Assembly (NCBI GenBank): GCA_964565925.1
Contig: CAZMGV010000014.1
Coordinates: 1-64,000 of the forward strand
Source of the DNA: CAZMGV01 sp964565925
Lineage (GTDB): Bacteria > JAGRBM01 > JAHCIT01
Reading direction: 5' to 3'
DNA: 64,000 bases
This document shows positions 47,666 through 56,435 of the stretch, in pieces. The notes beneath the pieces are model-generated. The model was given only the letters and a program-made list of their open reading frames with translations. It did no database searches and was not told the DNA's origin. The first letter of the stretch is position 1, and each line of letters opens with the position of its first letter. The translations under genes and the position numbers were made by a program.

Positions 47666-48799
47666 ATGAAACTCCGACGGGCCGGCCTGAATGCACTCTT
47701 TCTGAAACCCGGCCGGGTTGGCGGGACCGAACGTTACACCCGTGAACTGACGGCTCACCTTGCCAGGCTTGCTCCGGAAATTACCTGGACACTATTTGTA
47801 AGCCGGGATGCGGCCGGATGGGCCGCCGGACTTCCTGCTTCTGTTCGTATCGTCGCCGCCCCGGTATCGGCGGATAACCGGGCCGCCCGCGTAATGACCG
47901 AGCAATCTTGGCTTCCGGCGGTTTCCCGCCAGACCGGGCTGGATATTCTATTGAACCTGGGCGGCACGGGACCGCTTTTGTCCCACTGCCCCCAGATCAC
48001 GATGGTCCACGATCTCCAGTACAGGTTCTATCCGGAATATTTCTCACCTGCCGAACGACTCGCACTGGACAGCCTCACGCATATGTCCATCTTGAGGTCA
48101 GCGGGAGTTCTGGTCCCCTCTGAAAAAGTGAAACGGGACATAGTCGCGGTTTACGACACGCGTCCGGAAAAGATCACGGTAACCGCACTGGGAGTGGACC
48201 CGTCGTTTCGTCCGGCCAGACCTGAAGATCTCCCGGAACGGAATTCGCTCTGGAAATCCCTCGACCTCAAACGCCCCTACCTTCTTTCGGTTGGAGCCGC
48301 CCGCCCCAACAAGGGTCTGGATGTGCTTCTCGACGCCCTGGCTCAACTCCCGGAGAGTTCCGGTTTCGAAACGATTCTGATAGGTGCTCCGGGAACCGGG
48401 CTTGCCGGAGTCCGTCGACATCCTGCCGTCCTGAGCGGACGCGCCCGCTGGCTCGGATGGATCGGTGACGATCTCGTACCGCCCCTCTACCGGCATGCGA
48501 CAGCTGCTGTGATCAGCACGAGGTTCGAAGGATTCTGCATGCCTGCCGTGGAAGCTCTGGCTTCAGGCACGCCTCTGCTGGCTACCCAGATCAGTCCTGT
48601 CGACGAACTGCTTGACGGAAGTGCGCTTCTGGTAGCTCCCGATTCTCCCGGGCTGTTTTCAGCCGGGATCGACCGGATTCTTCACGAACAGCAACTACGC
48701 CGGACGCTTTCCGTCACCGGGCCCGCTGTTGCGAGCCGTTACACCTGGGAACGGACCGCAACCGTAACGATCGCAGCTATGGAACAGGCCATTGCGTGA
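47666..48799 (+). CDS. Glycosyltransferase family 4
   Basis: The 377-residue GT-B enzyme has an N-terminal KPGRVGGTERYTRELTAHL loop and a hinge. The C-terminal domain has RPYLLSVGAARPNKGLDVLLDALA, ARWLGWIGDDLVPPLYRHA and the donor-binding FEGFCMPAVEALASGTPLLA (E-x7-E pattern). It would transfer a sugar from a nucleotide donor in the cytoplasm to a lipid or glycan acceptor. The next glycosyltransferase overlaps as GTGA, so both act together. No other polysaccharide genes are adjacent, making a small glycan or protein-glycosylation role as likely as capsule. Confidence 0.85.
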   Translation: MKLRRAGLNALFLKPGRVGGTERYTRELTAHLARLAPEITWTLFVSRDAAGWAAGLPASVRIVAAPVSADNRAARVMTEQSWLPAVSRQTGLDILLNLGGTGPLLSHCPQITMVHDLQYRFYPEYFSPAERLALDSLTHMSILRSAGVLVPSEKVKRDIVAVYDTRPEKITVTALGVDPSFRPARPEDLPERNSLWKSLDLKRPYLLSVGAARPNKGLDVLLDALAQLPESSGFETILIGAPGTGLAGVRRHPAVLSGRARWLGWIGDDLVPPLYRHATAAVISTRFEGFCMPAVEALASGTPLLATQISPVDELLDGSALLVAPDSPGLFSAGIDRILHEQQLRRTLSVTGPAVASRYTWERTATVTIAAMEQAIA

Positions 48800-49773
48800 A
48801 CTTCGCATTCGATACCCTGCACTTTCGTGCAGGCTCCGGCGGACCTGCGCGAGTGACCGAAGAACTTATTGCAGCCCTGAATGCATCAGGGGATTCCGTC
48901 TACACAATCGGGCCGGAACATCCTGAACCCTCACGGTCAAAACTGCTGCCCGCACTTGTGCGCAGAGCGGTATTCGGAATTCGCTTCCCCCATTCCGGTC
49001 ACAGCGGAAAGCCAGTTCATATCGCCGGAGAAATCTGGCCCGTAATCGTACCCGAAGCCGCCCAGGTCATACTCCTTCACGACACGTTCGCACTTGATCG
49101 TCGTGACTGGGCCAAACCGGTTGAACGGTATCTCCAGAAGAGAAGGATCGGTTGGGCCAAACAGCATGCCGATCTGGTCGTGACTCCGTCGGAGGAAGTG
49201 AAGCATCGCCTGCTTGATCTGGTACCCCGGCTACGCAACCGGATTGCGGTCATACCGTGGGGAATCTCACAGGTGTTCAAGGACGCAGCTGCTCCTGCGA
49301 CCAGAGGAGAGCCTTATTGGATCGCGTCCGGAGACATGACTCCGCGCAAAGGCTTGGGTGATCTGCTCTCCTGGTATGCGGACCGAAGCCGGCCGCCGAG
49401 ACTGCTGCTGACCGGACGAATACCGTCCGCAGCGCTACCGTCAGGTGTTGAATCTACCGGCACACTTGGATTGAGTGAGCTGGCGCGACTGATTGCAGGC
49501 GCCCGCGCATATCTTTCGTTCAGTTTTGATGAAGGTTTCGGACTCGCTATTGCGGAAGCCGCCGCGACCGGCACTCCTGTCGTTGCGCGCAGTTTTCCCG
49601 GTGGCGAGAACCGGTTTCCGGAAGGCATTCACTGGTTCAAGGCTCCTTCCGAGGCCGGAACAGCCCTACAACAGGCGCTCGCCGGACCGCGAACCCCTCC
49701 GTCCTGGGCCCGCGACTTGTCGTGGAGCCGGACCGCCGACCAGTTGAGAGAGGCTGTCTTCCGTATCCGGTAA
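48796..49773 (+). CDS. Glycosyltransferase family 4 (second of pair)
   Basis: The 325-residue GT-B protein starts at a GTG overlapping the previous stop. It has an N-terminal FHFRAGSGGPARVTEEL-type loop (here FRAGSGGPARVTEELIAAL), a central ADLVVTPSEEVKHRL, and C-terminal EPYWIASGDMTPRKGLGDLL, with FDEGFGLAIAEAAATGTPVVA as the donor-binding motif. It is somewhat short for GT4. It is coupled to the preceding glycosyltransferase, suggesting consecutive steps on one glycan. Confidence 0.82.
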   Translation: MNFAFDTLHFRAGSGGPARVTEELIAALNASGDSVYTIGPEHPEPSRSKLLPALVRRAVFGIRFPHSGHSGKPVHIAGEIWPVIVPEAAQVILLHDTFALDRRDWAKPVERYLQKRRIGWAKQHADLVVTPSEEVKHRLLDLVPRLRNRIAVIPWGISQVFKDAAAPATRGEPYWIASGDMTPRKGLGDLLSWYADRSRPPRLLLTGRIPSAALPSGVESTGTLGLSELARLIAGARAYLSFSFDEGFGLAIAEAAATGTPVVARSFPGGENRFPEGIHWFKAPSEAGTALQQALAGPRTPPSWARDLSWSRTADQLREAVFRIR

Positions 49774-49870
49774 CGCTCCCCCTTGCAGAAAAGCTCTCTG
49801 TTGGCCAGTTTGCCGCCTCTCCGGCCGGGACGTTCGGCCGAAAACTACAGGAAAGCCCCCTTACCGACGA

Positions 49871-50836
49871 ATGGATCACCCGGTTCTCCGCTTCGGCCTG
49901 TTCGAACTGGCCATTCTCATCCCCCTCGTCGCCGGCTTCATGTGGCGCAAACGCCGCAATGTTAGTCCCGAAACTCCGCGCCGGATCTTCTGGATCTCCC
50001 TGCTCGGTTTCGAAACGCCCATTTATACCTTTCTCGGCTGGGGGCTGTCTCTCAACCGCGAACTCATGTTCCTTCCGCTGATCGGCATCATTATCGCCGG
50101 GACCGGCCTTCTGGCGCTCTTCGCCGCCGGCAAAAAGTGGGGGTACGACCGCCAGTCACTGGGGACTCTGGCCGCCTGCGGCGCTCTATCGAACCAGGGG
50201 TATTTCCTGGGAGGTTATCTCTGCCTGCTGCTCGTCGGAGAACGGGGGCTGGCACTGGCGGTCCTGTTTATCTTCTACTGGAACTTCTTCATCTACGGGT
50301 TCCTGTTTCCCATCGCACGATGGTCGAGTGGTGAAGCCGAGCACATCACTTTTGAGCCGATCAGTGCTTTCCGGCAGCTGATCACCGACCTCCGTGCTGT
50401 CCCGTTGCCTGGTTTTTTGCTCGGTATTTCACTGAACTACTACGGTATCACCCGGCCTGAATGGATCCGCATCTATCTGAAGTTTGCGCCCCCCGTGTCC
50501 AGTATTCTCGTCCTGCTCGGAGTCGGGCTGACCATACAAGCCTCCGCGCTCCGTTCACATCCGAAAATGGTGGCCGCCGTCAGCGGAGTTAAATTTCTGC
50601 TGATGCCGGCTGCCGGGATCGGCCTTGCACTGCTCCTGGGTCTGGATCGCGAATCCCTTACGGTCGTCGCCATTGAGTCGGCCTGTCCGACCGCCGTCTT
50701 TTCCGTCGTCATTTCGACGCTCTTCGCGATGAACGCCGAACTGGCCGCCACTCTGCTCGTCTGGACAACGGCCGTATTCCTCGCCGTCGTCTGTCCGCTA
50801 TTGACCTTCCTGTTTACCGGACCGCTCAAACCTTGA
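49871..50836 (+). CDS. AEC-family membrane transporter
   Basis: The 321-residue protein has about ten transmembrane helices arranged as in auxin-efflux-carrier (AEC) proteins: FGLFELAILIPLVAGFMW, a mid-protein ALSNQGYFLGGYLCLLLVG with the conserved NxGxxG-like discontinuous helix, and C-terminal IESACPTAVFSVVISTLFAM. AEC carriers move organic anions across the inner membrane. A 97-bp gap precedes it. The substrate is not predictable. The conserved Asn-x-Gly motif and the SACPTA crossing motif support the call. Confidence 0.7.
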   Translation: MDHPVLRFGLFELAILIPLVAGFMWRKRRNVSPETPRRIFWISLLGFETPIYTFLGWGLSLNRELMFLPLIGIIIAGTGLLALFAAGKKWGYDRQSLGTLAACGALSNQGYFLGGYLCLLLVGERGLALAVLFIFYWNFFIYGFLFPIARWSSGEAEHITFEPISAFRQLITDLRAVPLPGFLLGISLNYYGITRPEWIRIYLKFAPPVSSILVLLGVGLTIQASALRSHPKMVAAVSGVKFLLMPAAGIGLALLLGLDRESLTVVAIESACPTAVFSVVISTLFAMNAELAATLLVWTTAVFLAVVCPLLTFLFTGPLKP

Positions 50837-50884
50837 AGACGACGTTTATTAGGCCTAAACAACTGCCTGAACGGAGTGCCATCA

Positions 50885-51781
50885 GTGCTGGACGAGTTCC
50901 TGTATTCAATCGCTAGGCGGCCGTACGTATTCGTCTTCTTCGCCGTTTACCTGTTTGTGGCGATTTCGCATCTGGGACTGAACCGGACTCTGGTCTGGAC
51001 CGCTGCCGGCTGGGTCGTGGCCTTCGTCTGTGAAGCGAGTTCGATCCGGAACGGCTTCCCCTTCGGCCTTTACTACTACCGCGAAGAGGCGCTGAAAGGT
51101 GAGCTCCTGATCGCGGGGGTGCCGTTCTGGGACAGCCTCTCGTTCACCTTCCTTTCCTATTTTTCCTGGACGACCGCACTGCTTTTCTGGGCCCCGCTCT
51201 ACCGAAAAGGAGATTTTCAGCGGCTGGAAAGCCGCGCCTTGCGGCGCTCTCCCGGCGTTATTCTGACTGCGGCATGGCTGATGATGATGCTGGATGTGGT
51301 GATCGACCCGGTCACCCTTCAGGGGAACAAATGGTTTCTCGGAAACATCTATTTCTACCCGAACGGCGGCGAGCACTTCGGTATCACCATTATCAACTAC
51401 GTCGGCTGGTTCTTCGTCGCGCTCACCTCCCTGCTCGCCTTCACGCTGATCGAGCGGTATGCCATGCCACCCGCCCGGGGCAAGGAACTCGGTATCCTTT
51501 GGCTTCCTTTCGGCGGATTGCTCGGCCCGATGGTCTTCATCGGTGTGATCGTGTTCAACCTGTCGATCACCCATATGATCGGCGACATCACACTCTTCTG
51601 GGCGGGTGTATTCATCTGGGTCACACCGGCCATCCTCTATGTCATCAGGCTCACCCGGCCCGAGGCGTGCGCAACCCGCGCGCAGATCGCCGCCGCCATC
51701 GACTCTTATCCGGACTCTCCGATTGTGCGCCGGCTGTTCCCGAACGGTCCTTATTCGGACATGGCCGGCTCGAAAGAATGA
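50885..51781 (+). CDS. Carotenoid biosynthesis (CruF/DUF422-like) membrane protein
   Basis: Starting at GTG 50885, eight bases after CGGAG, the product is 298 residues with about seven transmembrane helices. Key blocks: EASSIRNGFPFGLYYYREE, VPFWDSLSFTFLSYFSW, MMMLDVVIDPVTLQGNKWFLG and NGGEHFGITIINYVGWF. The D...DP and N-x-x-G-W motifs match the CruF/bacterioruberin-type hydratase family, which adds water to the 1',2' end of linear carotenoids. No other carotenoid genes are in the window, so it may be a solitary member or part of a scattered pathway. GTG 50876 is the longer start. Confidence 0.8.
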   Translation: MLDEFLYSIARRPYVFVFFAVYLFVAISHLGLNRTLVWTAAGWVVAFVCEASSIRNGFPFGLYYYREEALKGELLIAGVPFWDSLSFTFLSYFSWTTALLFWAPLYRKGDFQRLESRALRRSPGVILTAAWLMMMLDVVIDPVTLQGNKWFLGNIYFYPNGGEHFGITIINYVGWFFVALTSLLAFTLIERYAMPPARGKELGILWLPFGGLLGPMVFIGVIVFNLSITHMIGDITLFWAGVFIWVTPAILYVIRLTRPEACATRAQIAAAIDSYPDSPIVRRLFPNGPYSDMAGSKE

Positions 51782-51811
51782 ACCCGACCGGCTAGACTTG
51801 CCGGATCAGCC

Positions 51812-53389
51812 GTGAAGTTCATTAACAGAGATTTATCCCACGTATTCGTTTTCTGCGTTGCGCTTGCGTCCGCCGCAGGCGCCTGCGTCCCCGAAAAATC
51901 CAAAAGTGCGGACGGACCGATCCGTCTGGTCATCGATATCACCGGTAATGTGGCCGGAACCGTCGAGCCCTGTGGATGCGTTAAAGGCCAGCTTGGCGGT
52001 CTCGCCCGCCGGGCCACGGCGATTCAGGACGCCCGCTCGAAGATCGGAGACGGGTATATCTATCTCGACTACGGAAACCTCCTCTACCCGGCCGAACCGT
52101 CCAACGGATTCGATATGAGCCAGCGCCGGCTTCGTGCCCGCACGCTCGCACAGGATACGGGGCGGATGAAACCCGACGCCTACAACCTGACCATCGATGA
52201 TCTTGAAGACAATGTGGAAGAAACCGTCACCATGCTCCGCGCTGCCGGGCTTCCCCTCGTGTCGGCGAATCTCCGGGACCGCCAGGGGCGTCCACTCGCC
52301 CCTGCCTCCATGAGCCTGAAGCGCAATGGCATCCGGATTGCCGTTACCGGAATCTCCGAGCCCGCCGACGGACAGTCGGTCCTTCCGGATGGCCTGCGCG
52401 TTTTGCCGGTAAAGGACGTGCTTAAAGACGTCATCCCGGCACTCAAGGAGACCCACGACATCGTGATTGTTCTTTCCCATAGCGGAAGCCTGTTGCAGTC
52501 CTATATCGCCGATACCTTCGGGCCCGTTATCGTCCTTGGAGCCCGGTACGACACGGCCGGTGTACCCGTCACTCTTCCCAGAGGATCGGCGGGTGCCGGA
52601 GCAACGACGCTGGGCCGGCATATCGGCAGGCTGGTCCTCGACTATTCCAGAGAATCACCGGCTTTCTTCAATGCGACCCCGCAGAAACCTCAGGCCAATG
52701 CTCCGACCGACACGACTGCTGACCATGCCAAAACCGTCCTGCCTGCAAGCCCCCAGGGAACGAGCCCGTACCGACTTTTTTTATTGCCGATCGACGCTCG
52801 CATTGCCGAGAACCCAGAGGCGCGGCGTGACATCGACCGCATGAAGCAGGCGATGGTGGAACAGGCGACCACGGACTACGGCTCGTCGGCAGCTCAGGCG
52901 GTAGCGGACGAACGGCCGGTTTATGCGGGCAGCCAGACCTGCCAGAAGTGTCATCAGATCCAGTACGAATACTGGGCCAATCATCCTCACGCACATGCAA
53001 TGGAAACGCTCAGGAAAACCAACAACCAGAACGATGCGACCTGTATCGGCTGCCATAGTCTCGGCTTCAACGAAACCAGCGGTTACCGGGGTACGGTCGT
53101 GCCGAAGTTCTTTGAAAACGTCCAGTGCGAGAGCTGCCACACGGCCGCCGTCCGGCACATTTCCGACGTCCTCTCCTATAAACCGAGCAGGACCGTTCCC
53201 AAGGAGACTTGCCTGAAATGCCATGGGGCATTCCACGAAGAGAAGCCGTTCAGTTATGAAAAGATGATACCGCTGGCGAGCTGCCCCTCGGCGACTCCTG
53301 CCGAACCTGTCACGCCGTCACCGGATCAGGAACCAGGAACCGGAGAGAGCCCTGCAAAGGCCGGACCGGCCCAGCGGAAACGGCATTAA
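51812..53389 (+). CDS. UshA-like Cys protein fused to a tetrahaem cytochrome c domain (lipoprotein)
   Basis: The 525-residue lipoprotein has a signal with Cys25 (SAAGAC). The N-terminal half is a 5'-nucleotidase-like fold with VEPCGCVKGQLGGLARRATA (C54, C56); related Geobacter-type proteins, the UshA-like (seleno)proteins, carry selenocysteine at this CxC. Middle blocks include YNLTIDDLED and IVLSHSG. The C-terminal ~160 residues carry four CXXCH haem sites (C377, C411, C439, C467), like cytochrome c554-type modules: CQKCH, CIGCH, CESCH, CLKCH. It is thus a periplasmic or surface redox lipoprotein. Its stop overlaps the convergent DUF4124 gene by 4 bp. Confidence 0.85.
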   Translation: MKFINRDLSHVFVFCVALASAAGACVPEKSKSADGPIRLVIDITGNVAGTVEPCGCVKGQLGGLARRATAIQDARSKIGDGYIYLDYGNLLYPAEPSNGFDMSQRRLRARTLAQDTGRMKPDAYNLTIDDLEDNVEETVTMLRAAGLPLVSANLRDRQGRPLAPASMSLKRNGIRIAVTGISEPADGQSVLPDGLRVLPVKDVLKDVIPALKETHDIVIVLSHSGSLLQSYIADTFGPVIVLGARYDTAGVPVTLPRGSAGAGATTLGRHIGRLVLDYSRESPAFFNATPQKPQANAPTDTTADHAKTVLPASPQGTSPYRLFLLPIDARIAENPEARRDIDRMKQAMVEQATTDYGSSAAQAVADERPVYAGSQTCQKCHQIQYEYWANHPHAHAMETLRKTNNQNDATCIGCHSLGFNETSGYRGTVVPKFFENVQCESCHTAAVRHISDVLSYKPSRTVPKETCLKCHGAFHEEKPFSYEKMIPLASCPSATPAEPVTPSPDQEPGTGESPAKAGPAQRKRH

Positions 53390-53973
53390 TCGGATATCCA
53401 GGCCGGGTTTCCGCCCTGCTTGCGTATCTCTGAGGCCAGTGAATCGAGATTCTGCTTTGCCCGGGCCAGTCCGTCGCACTGCTTGAGCCCTCGGTCGCGT
53501 GTGGCGCTCGCTGCCGCTGACAGCGTACCGGATGGAGCCGGAACCGTCCGCCAGTATTCACAATCGCCCTTCAGATTACGGATTTTTTCTTCAAGCAGAT
53601 GCCGGCGGCGTTTCCAGAACTCGGGGCTGTTTGGCCGTGCAGCGTTCGCCACGGGTAAAGATTCGGGCGAATCAGAAGCGACAACTCTGGCTTCTCCGGA
53701 GATGCCGGTTCCGGAGATTTCGTTTAACCCGGCCCGGCCCGGTTCCGGCCGCTCGGTTTCAGTCCGAATGGCATTCCCTTTCGGTGTATGGGCTATCGCC
53801 GCCCGCCTGTATTTCTCAGGAATTTTGCTCTCGGAATCCACATAGTGAAGCACTCCTGAATCGTCCGTGTACTGATACATCCCGGAACGGACCGGGAATG
53901 GCGCCACGACGAGCAGTATGACTAGAACTCCCAGTAATACCCTGCTGTCATGCCATAGCGCTGTAAGCGACAT
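53386..53973 (-). CDS. DUF4124 protein (first of tandem pair)
   Basis: From ATG 53973 the product is 195 residues with a signal (RVLLGVLVILLVVAPFPVRS). The DUF4124 motif MYQYTDDSGVLHYVDSESKIPEKYR starts right after it; this is usually a short envelope-associated module (Y-x-Y/W-x-D-x-x-G-x-x-H/Y-Y-x-D). The remainder is charged helix, FWKRRRHLLEEKIRNLKGDCEYW. The role of DUF4124 is not known. It lies 4 bp after its paralogue. The longer reading to 54135 overlaps that gene and is not used. Confidence 0.7.
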   Translation of the reverse strand: MSLTALWHDSRVLLGVLVILLVVAPFPVRSGMYQYTDDSGVLHYVDSESKIPEKYRRAAIAHTPKGNAIRTETERPEPGRAGLNEISGTGISGEARVVASDSPESLPVANAARPNSPEFWKRRRHLLEEKIRNLKGDCEYWRTVPAPSGTLSAAASATRDRGLKQCDGLARAKQNLDSLASEIRKQGGNPAWISD

Positions 53974-53977
53974 ACGT

Positions 53978-54532
53978 TTAGCGGAACCACACAGGAGGAG
54001 CATTCTTACGACGGGCTTCTTCTTTGATGTCGCCGATCTTTTTAGGGATTTCCACGAGCTCCTTTTCCAGAGCTTCCTTCTCCTGCCCGAGATCATAAGT
54101 GAGCTTGATCGCCCCCGGAGTCGCATTCCCGACAAATCCGGCGCCCTCGATCTCCTTCAGCCGCTTTTCGATGGCGGCTTGCCGGTCCTGCAGCACCTTG
54201 ATCTTAGCCATCCAGAACTCTTTGTTATTTCCGTCCGCATCGACATCGATACCGACCTTGCCCTTGGATTCCGCGCCGTCCTTTCCGGACGAAGCAGCCT
54301 TGGGCGCAGCAGTCGGTGAGGGAACAACCGGAGCGTTGGATTCGATGGGCTTCACTTCAGTCGCACTGTCCCGATACTGCTCCGGGATCCTGGACTTCGA
54401 ATCCGAGTAATGGACCTTCCCGTCGCCCGATTTGTATTTATAAACCGCCGCACCGGCCGGAACGGCCCATCCGGTAAGGGAAATAAATACGCCTGCCAAT
54501 ATGCCCGTCGAGAGTTTCCAGTTGGAATTCAT
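53978..54532 (-). CDS. DUF4124 protein (second of tandem pair)
   Basis: The 184-residue protein has a signal (ILAGVFISLTGWAVPAGAA) followed by VYKYKSGDGKVHYSDSKSRIPEQYRD, the DUF4124 core. After a Pro/Ser/Ala linker there is EFWMAKIKVLQDRQAAIEKRLKEIEG and another helix with EKEALEKELVEIPKK. It shares the layout and the FW(M/K)...helix of the following gene, so the pair arose by duplication. Both are probably periplasmic. It is divergent from the response-regulator gene. Confidence 0.75.
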   Translation of the reverse strand: MNSNWKLSTGILAGVFISLTGWAVPAGAAVYKYKSGDGKVHYSDSKSRIPEQYRDSATEVKPIESNAPVVPSPTAAPKAASSGKDGAESKGKVGIDVDADGNNKEFWMAKIKVLQDRQAAIEKRLKEIEGAGFVGNATPGAIKLTYDLGQEKEALEKELVEIPKKIGDIKEEARRKNAPPVWFR

Positions 54533-54640
54533 GGCTTCAATTTACCTCTTTTCGCCAAACTCCGCAAAACCGGTGCATATCGGTGGAATTGTCAATTGAC
54601 TCACCGAAACTGGCCCGGATACAAATGGTCGACCGAACTT

Positions 54641-55018
54641 ATGCCTAAGAAAGCGCTCATCATCGACGATGATCCGTCCCTGCGGATGCTTCTCAACATG
54701 ACACTCAAGTCGAAAGGCTTTGAATGCGTTGAAGCAAGCGACGGCCAGGAGGGATTTCGTCAGGCGCTGAAGACCCTGCCCGACCTGATCGTGATGGATT
54801 TGTCGATGCCGAACATGAACGGTTTCGAGGCATGCGATAAGCTCAAGGGCCATGAAAAAACGGCCAAGATACCGATCCTCATACTATCAGGGGAATCCAC
54901 CGGGCTGAACCGCGATCTGCTGGGCGGTACACTCAAGGCCAACGGATTCCTGGCCAAGCCGTTCGACCGTGCCCGCCTGCTCGAAGCGCTTGGAAAGATT
55001 GTGCCTGACCTGCTCTGA
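54641..55018 (+). CDS. Single-domain response regulator (CheY-like)
   Basis: The 125-residue receiver has D9/D10/D11 acidic residues (IIDDDPSLRML) and the phosphoacceptor D53 in LIVMDLSMPNMNGF. It also has the ILILSGES switch residue and the LAKPFDRARLLEAL Lys. There is no output domain, so it signals through protein contacts. ATG 54641 is used; an upstream reading to 54410 crosses the DUF4124 promoter region. No histidine kinase is adjacent. Confidence 0.9.
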   Translation: MPKKALIIDDDPSLRMLLNMTLKSKGFECVEASDGQEGFRQALKTLPDLIVMDLSMPNMNGFEACDKLKGHEKTAKIPILILSGESTGLNRDLLGGTLKANGFLAKPFDRARLLEALGKIVPDLL

Positions 55019-55028
55019 TCGGCCGGGC

Positions 55029-56435
55029 TCAGGCGACCGATTTTGCCTTAAGCGCTTCCGGCAGCTTCCTGTAAATCCCGCCAAACCCGCCGTTCGACAT
55101 GATCAGGATGACATCTCCGGACTTCGTCTCGGCCGCGAGCGCGCTGACAATCGCATCCACACTGGCGAAAGTCCGCGCATCGGATTTGCCGGCCGATAGA
55201 TCCGCAACAAGCTGTTCCACCGAAAACCGTTCGTGTTCATCCACTTTCCCGGGGTTGTCGACCGGCGCAACAATGATCCGGTCCGCCAGCTTCAATGCCT
55301 TCACGTAATCCTGCTGGAATACTTTCCGGCGCGACGTGTTTGTACGCGGTTCAAACACCGCCCATAACCGTTGTGACGGATAGCGCATCCGGATGCAGGC
55401 GATGGTTTCCCTCACTGCCGTCGGATGATGGGCAAAATCGTCTATCACGACCACCCCGTTGACGTCGGCGATGATCTCCTGCCGGCGCCGGACGCTCTCG
55501 AACGATTCGAGCGCCTTCTGGAAAACTTCCGGAGTGACACCGATCGAATCGGCGACAGCGGCCACCGCGATAATGTTCTTGAGATTGTGCGTACCGAACA
55601 GCGGAGAAGATATCCGTACCCACAGCTTTTCCCGGAGATAGATTTCAATGCGGCAACTGACCGGACTCGCCGAAACGATCCGCCCCCACCACTCCTGCTT
55701 GTGATCGTCGGTCGAATAGTAACGGATACGGCCCCGGCAACCCTGGGCAATCTCACGAACGTTCGCCTCGTCGTAGTGAGCGACCAGTGTCCCGTCCGGC
55801 GGAATCAGCGCCACGAACTTTCGGAACGCCGCCTTTACCGCATCCAGATCCTTGAAAATATCGGCATGATCGAACTCGCAGGAGGTGAATATCGCCGTCC
55901 TCGGTGCATAATGGAGAAACTTCGACTCCTTGTCGAAGAACGCCGTGTCATATTCATCGCCTTCCACCACAAACCAGGGCCCCTTGCCCGTACGGTAACT
56001 GGTGCCGAAATTCCTCAACACGCCGCCCACGAGAAACGCCGGATCGAGTCCCGCACTGACCGTCATCCATGCAGCCAGCCCGCTGGTGGTCGTCTTTCCG
56101 TGAGTGCCAGCCACGACGATTGAATGCCGCCCCTGTATGAAAAACCGGTGAAGTGCCTGAGGCATGGAACAATACTCGAGACCCGAAGCGAGCAGCGCTT
56201 CTACCTCAGGGTTGGTCTTGGGTACCGCATTCCCCACAACAACAAGGTCCGGCTTCCATGACAGGTTCTCCGGCTTGTACCCCTGAAAAACCTCGATCTT
56301 CTGGTCGGCAAGCTGCGTGCTCATCGGGGGGTACAGGTTCTGGTCGGACCCTCTCACGTCATGACCGACGGCCTTGAGCATTCCGGCGAGCGACCCCATG
56401 GCGGTGCCGCCGATGGCGATGATGTGAATCTTCAC
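55029..56435 (-). CDS. mpl: UDP-N-acetylmuramate:L-Ala-gamma-D-Glu-mDAP ligase
   Basis: The 468-residue Mur-ligase family enzyme begins KIHIIAIGGTAMGSLAGML. The ATP-binding loop AGTHGKTTTSG (110-119) is followed by VEGDEYDTAFFDKESKFLHY, FEHADIF-like segment, and the C-terminal RRRQEIIADVNGVVVIDDFAHHPTAVRETI and RLWAVFEPRTNTSRRKVFQ. These match Mpl, which reattaches recovered tripeptide to UDP-MurNAc in murein recycling. It lies in a leftward group with the serine hydrolase and LD-carboxypeptidase. The start is GTG 56435 with a GAGGAG ribosome site, overlapping the next gene's stop as GTGA. Confidence 0.95.
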   Translation of the reverse strand: MKIHIIAIGGTAMGSLAGMLKAVGHDVRGSDQNLYPPMSTQLADQKIEVFQGYKPENLSWKPDLVVVGNAVPKTNPEVEALLASGLEYCSMPQALHRFFIQGRHSIVVAGTHGKTTTSGLAAWMTVSAGLDPAFLVGGVLRNFGTSYRTGKGPWFVVEGDEYDTAFFDKESKFLHYAPRTAIFTSCEFDHADIFKDLDAVKAAFRKFVALIPPDGTLVAHYDEANVREIAQGCRGRIRYYSTDDHKQEWWGRIVSASPVSCRIEIYLREKLWVRISSPLFGTHNLKNIIAVAAVADSIGVTPEVFQKALESFESVRRRQEIIADVNGVVVIDDFAHHPTAVRETIACIRMRYPSQRLWAVFEPRTNTSRRKVFQQDYVKALKLADRIIVAPVDNPGKVDEHERFSVEQLVADLSAGKSDARTFASVDAIVSALAAETKSGDVILIMSNGGFGGIYRKLPEALKAKSVA

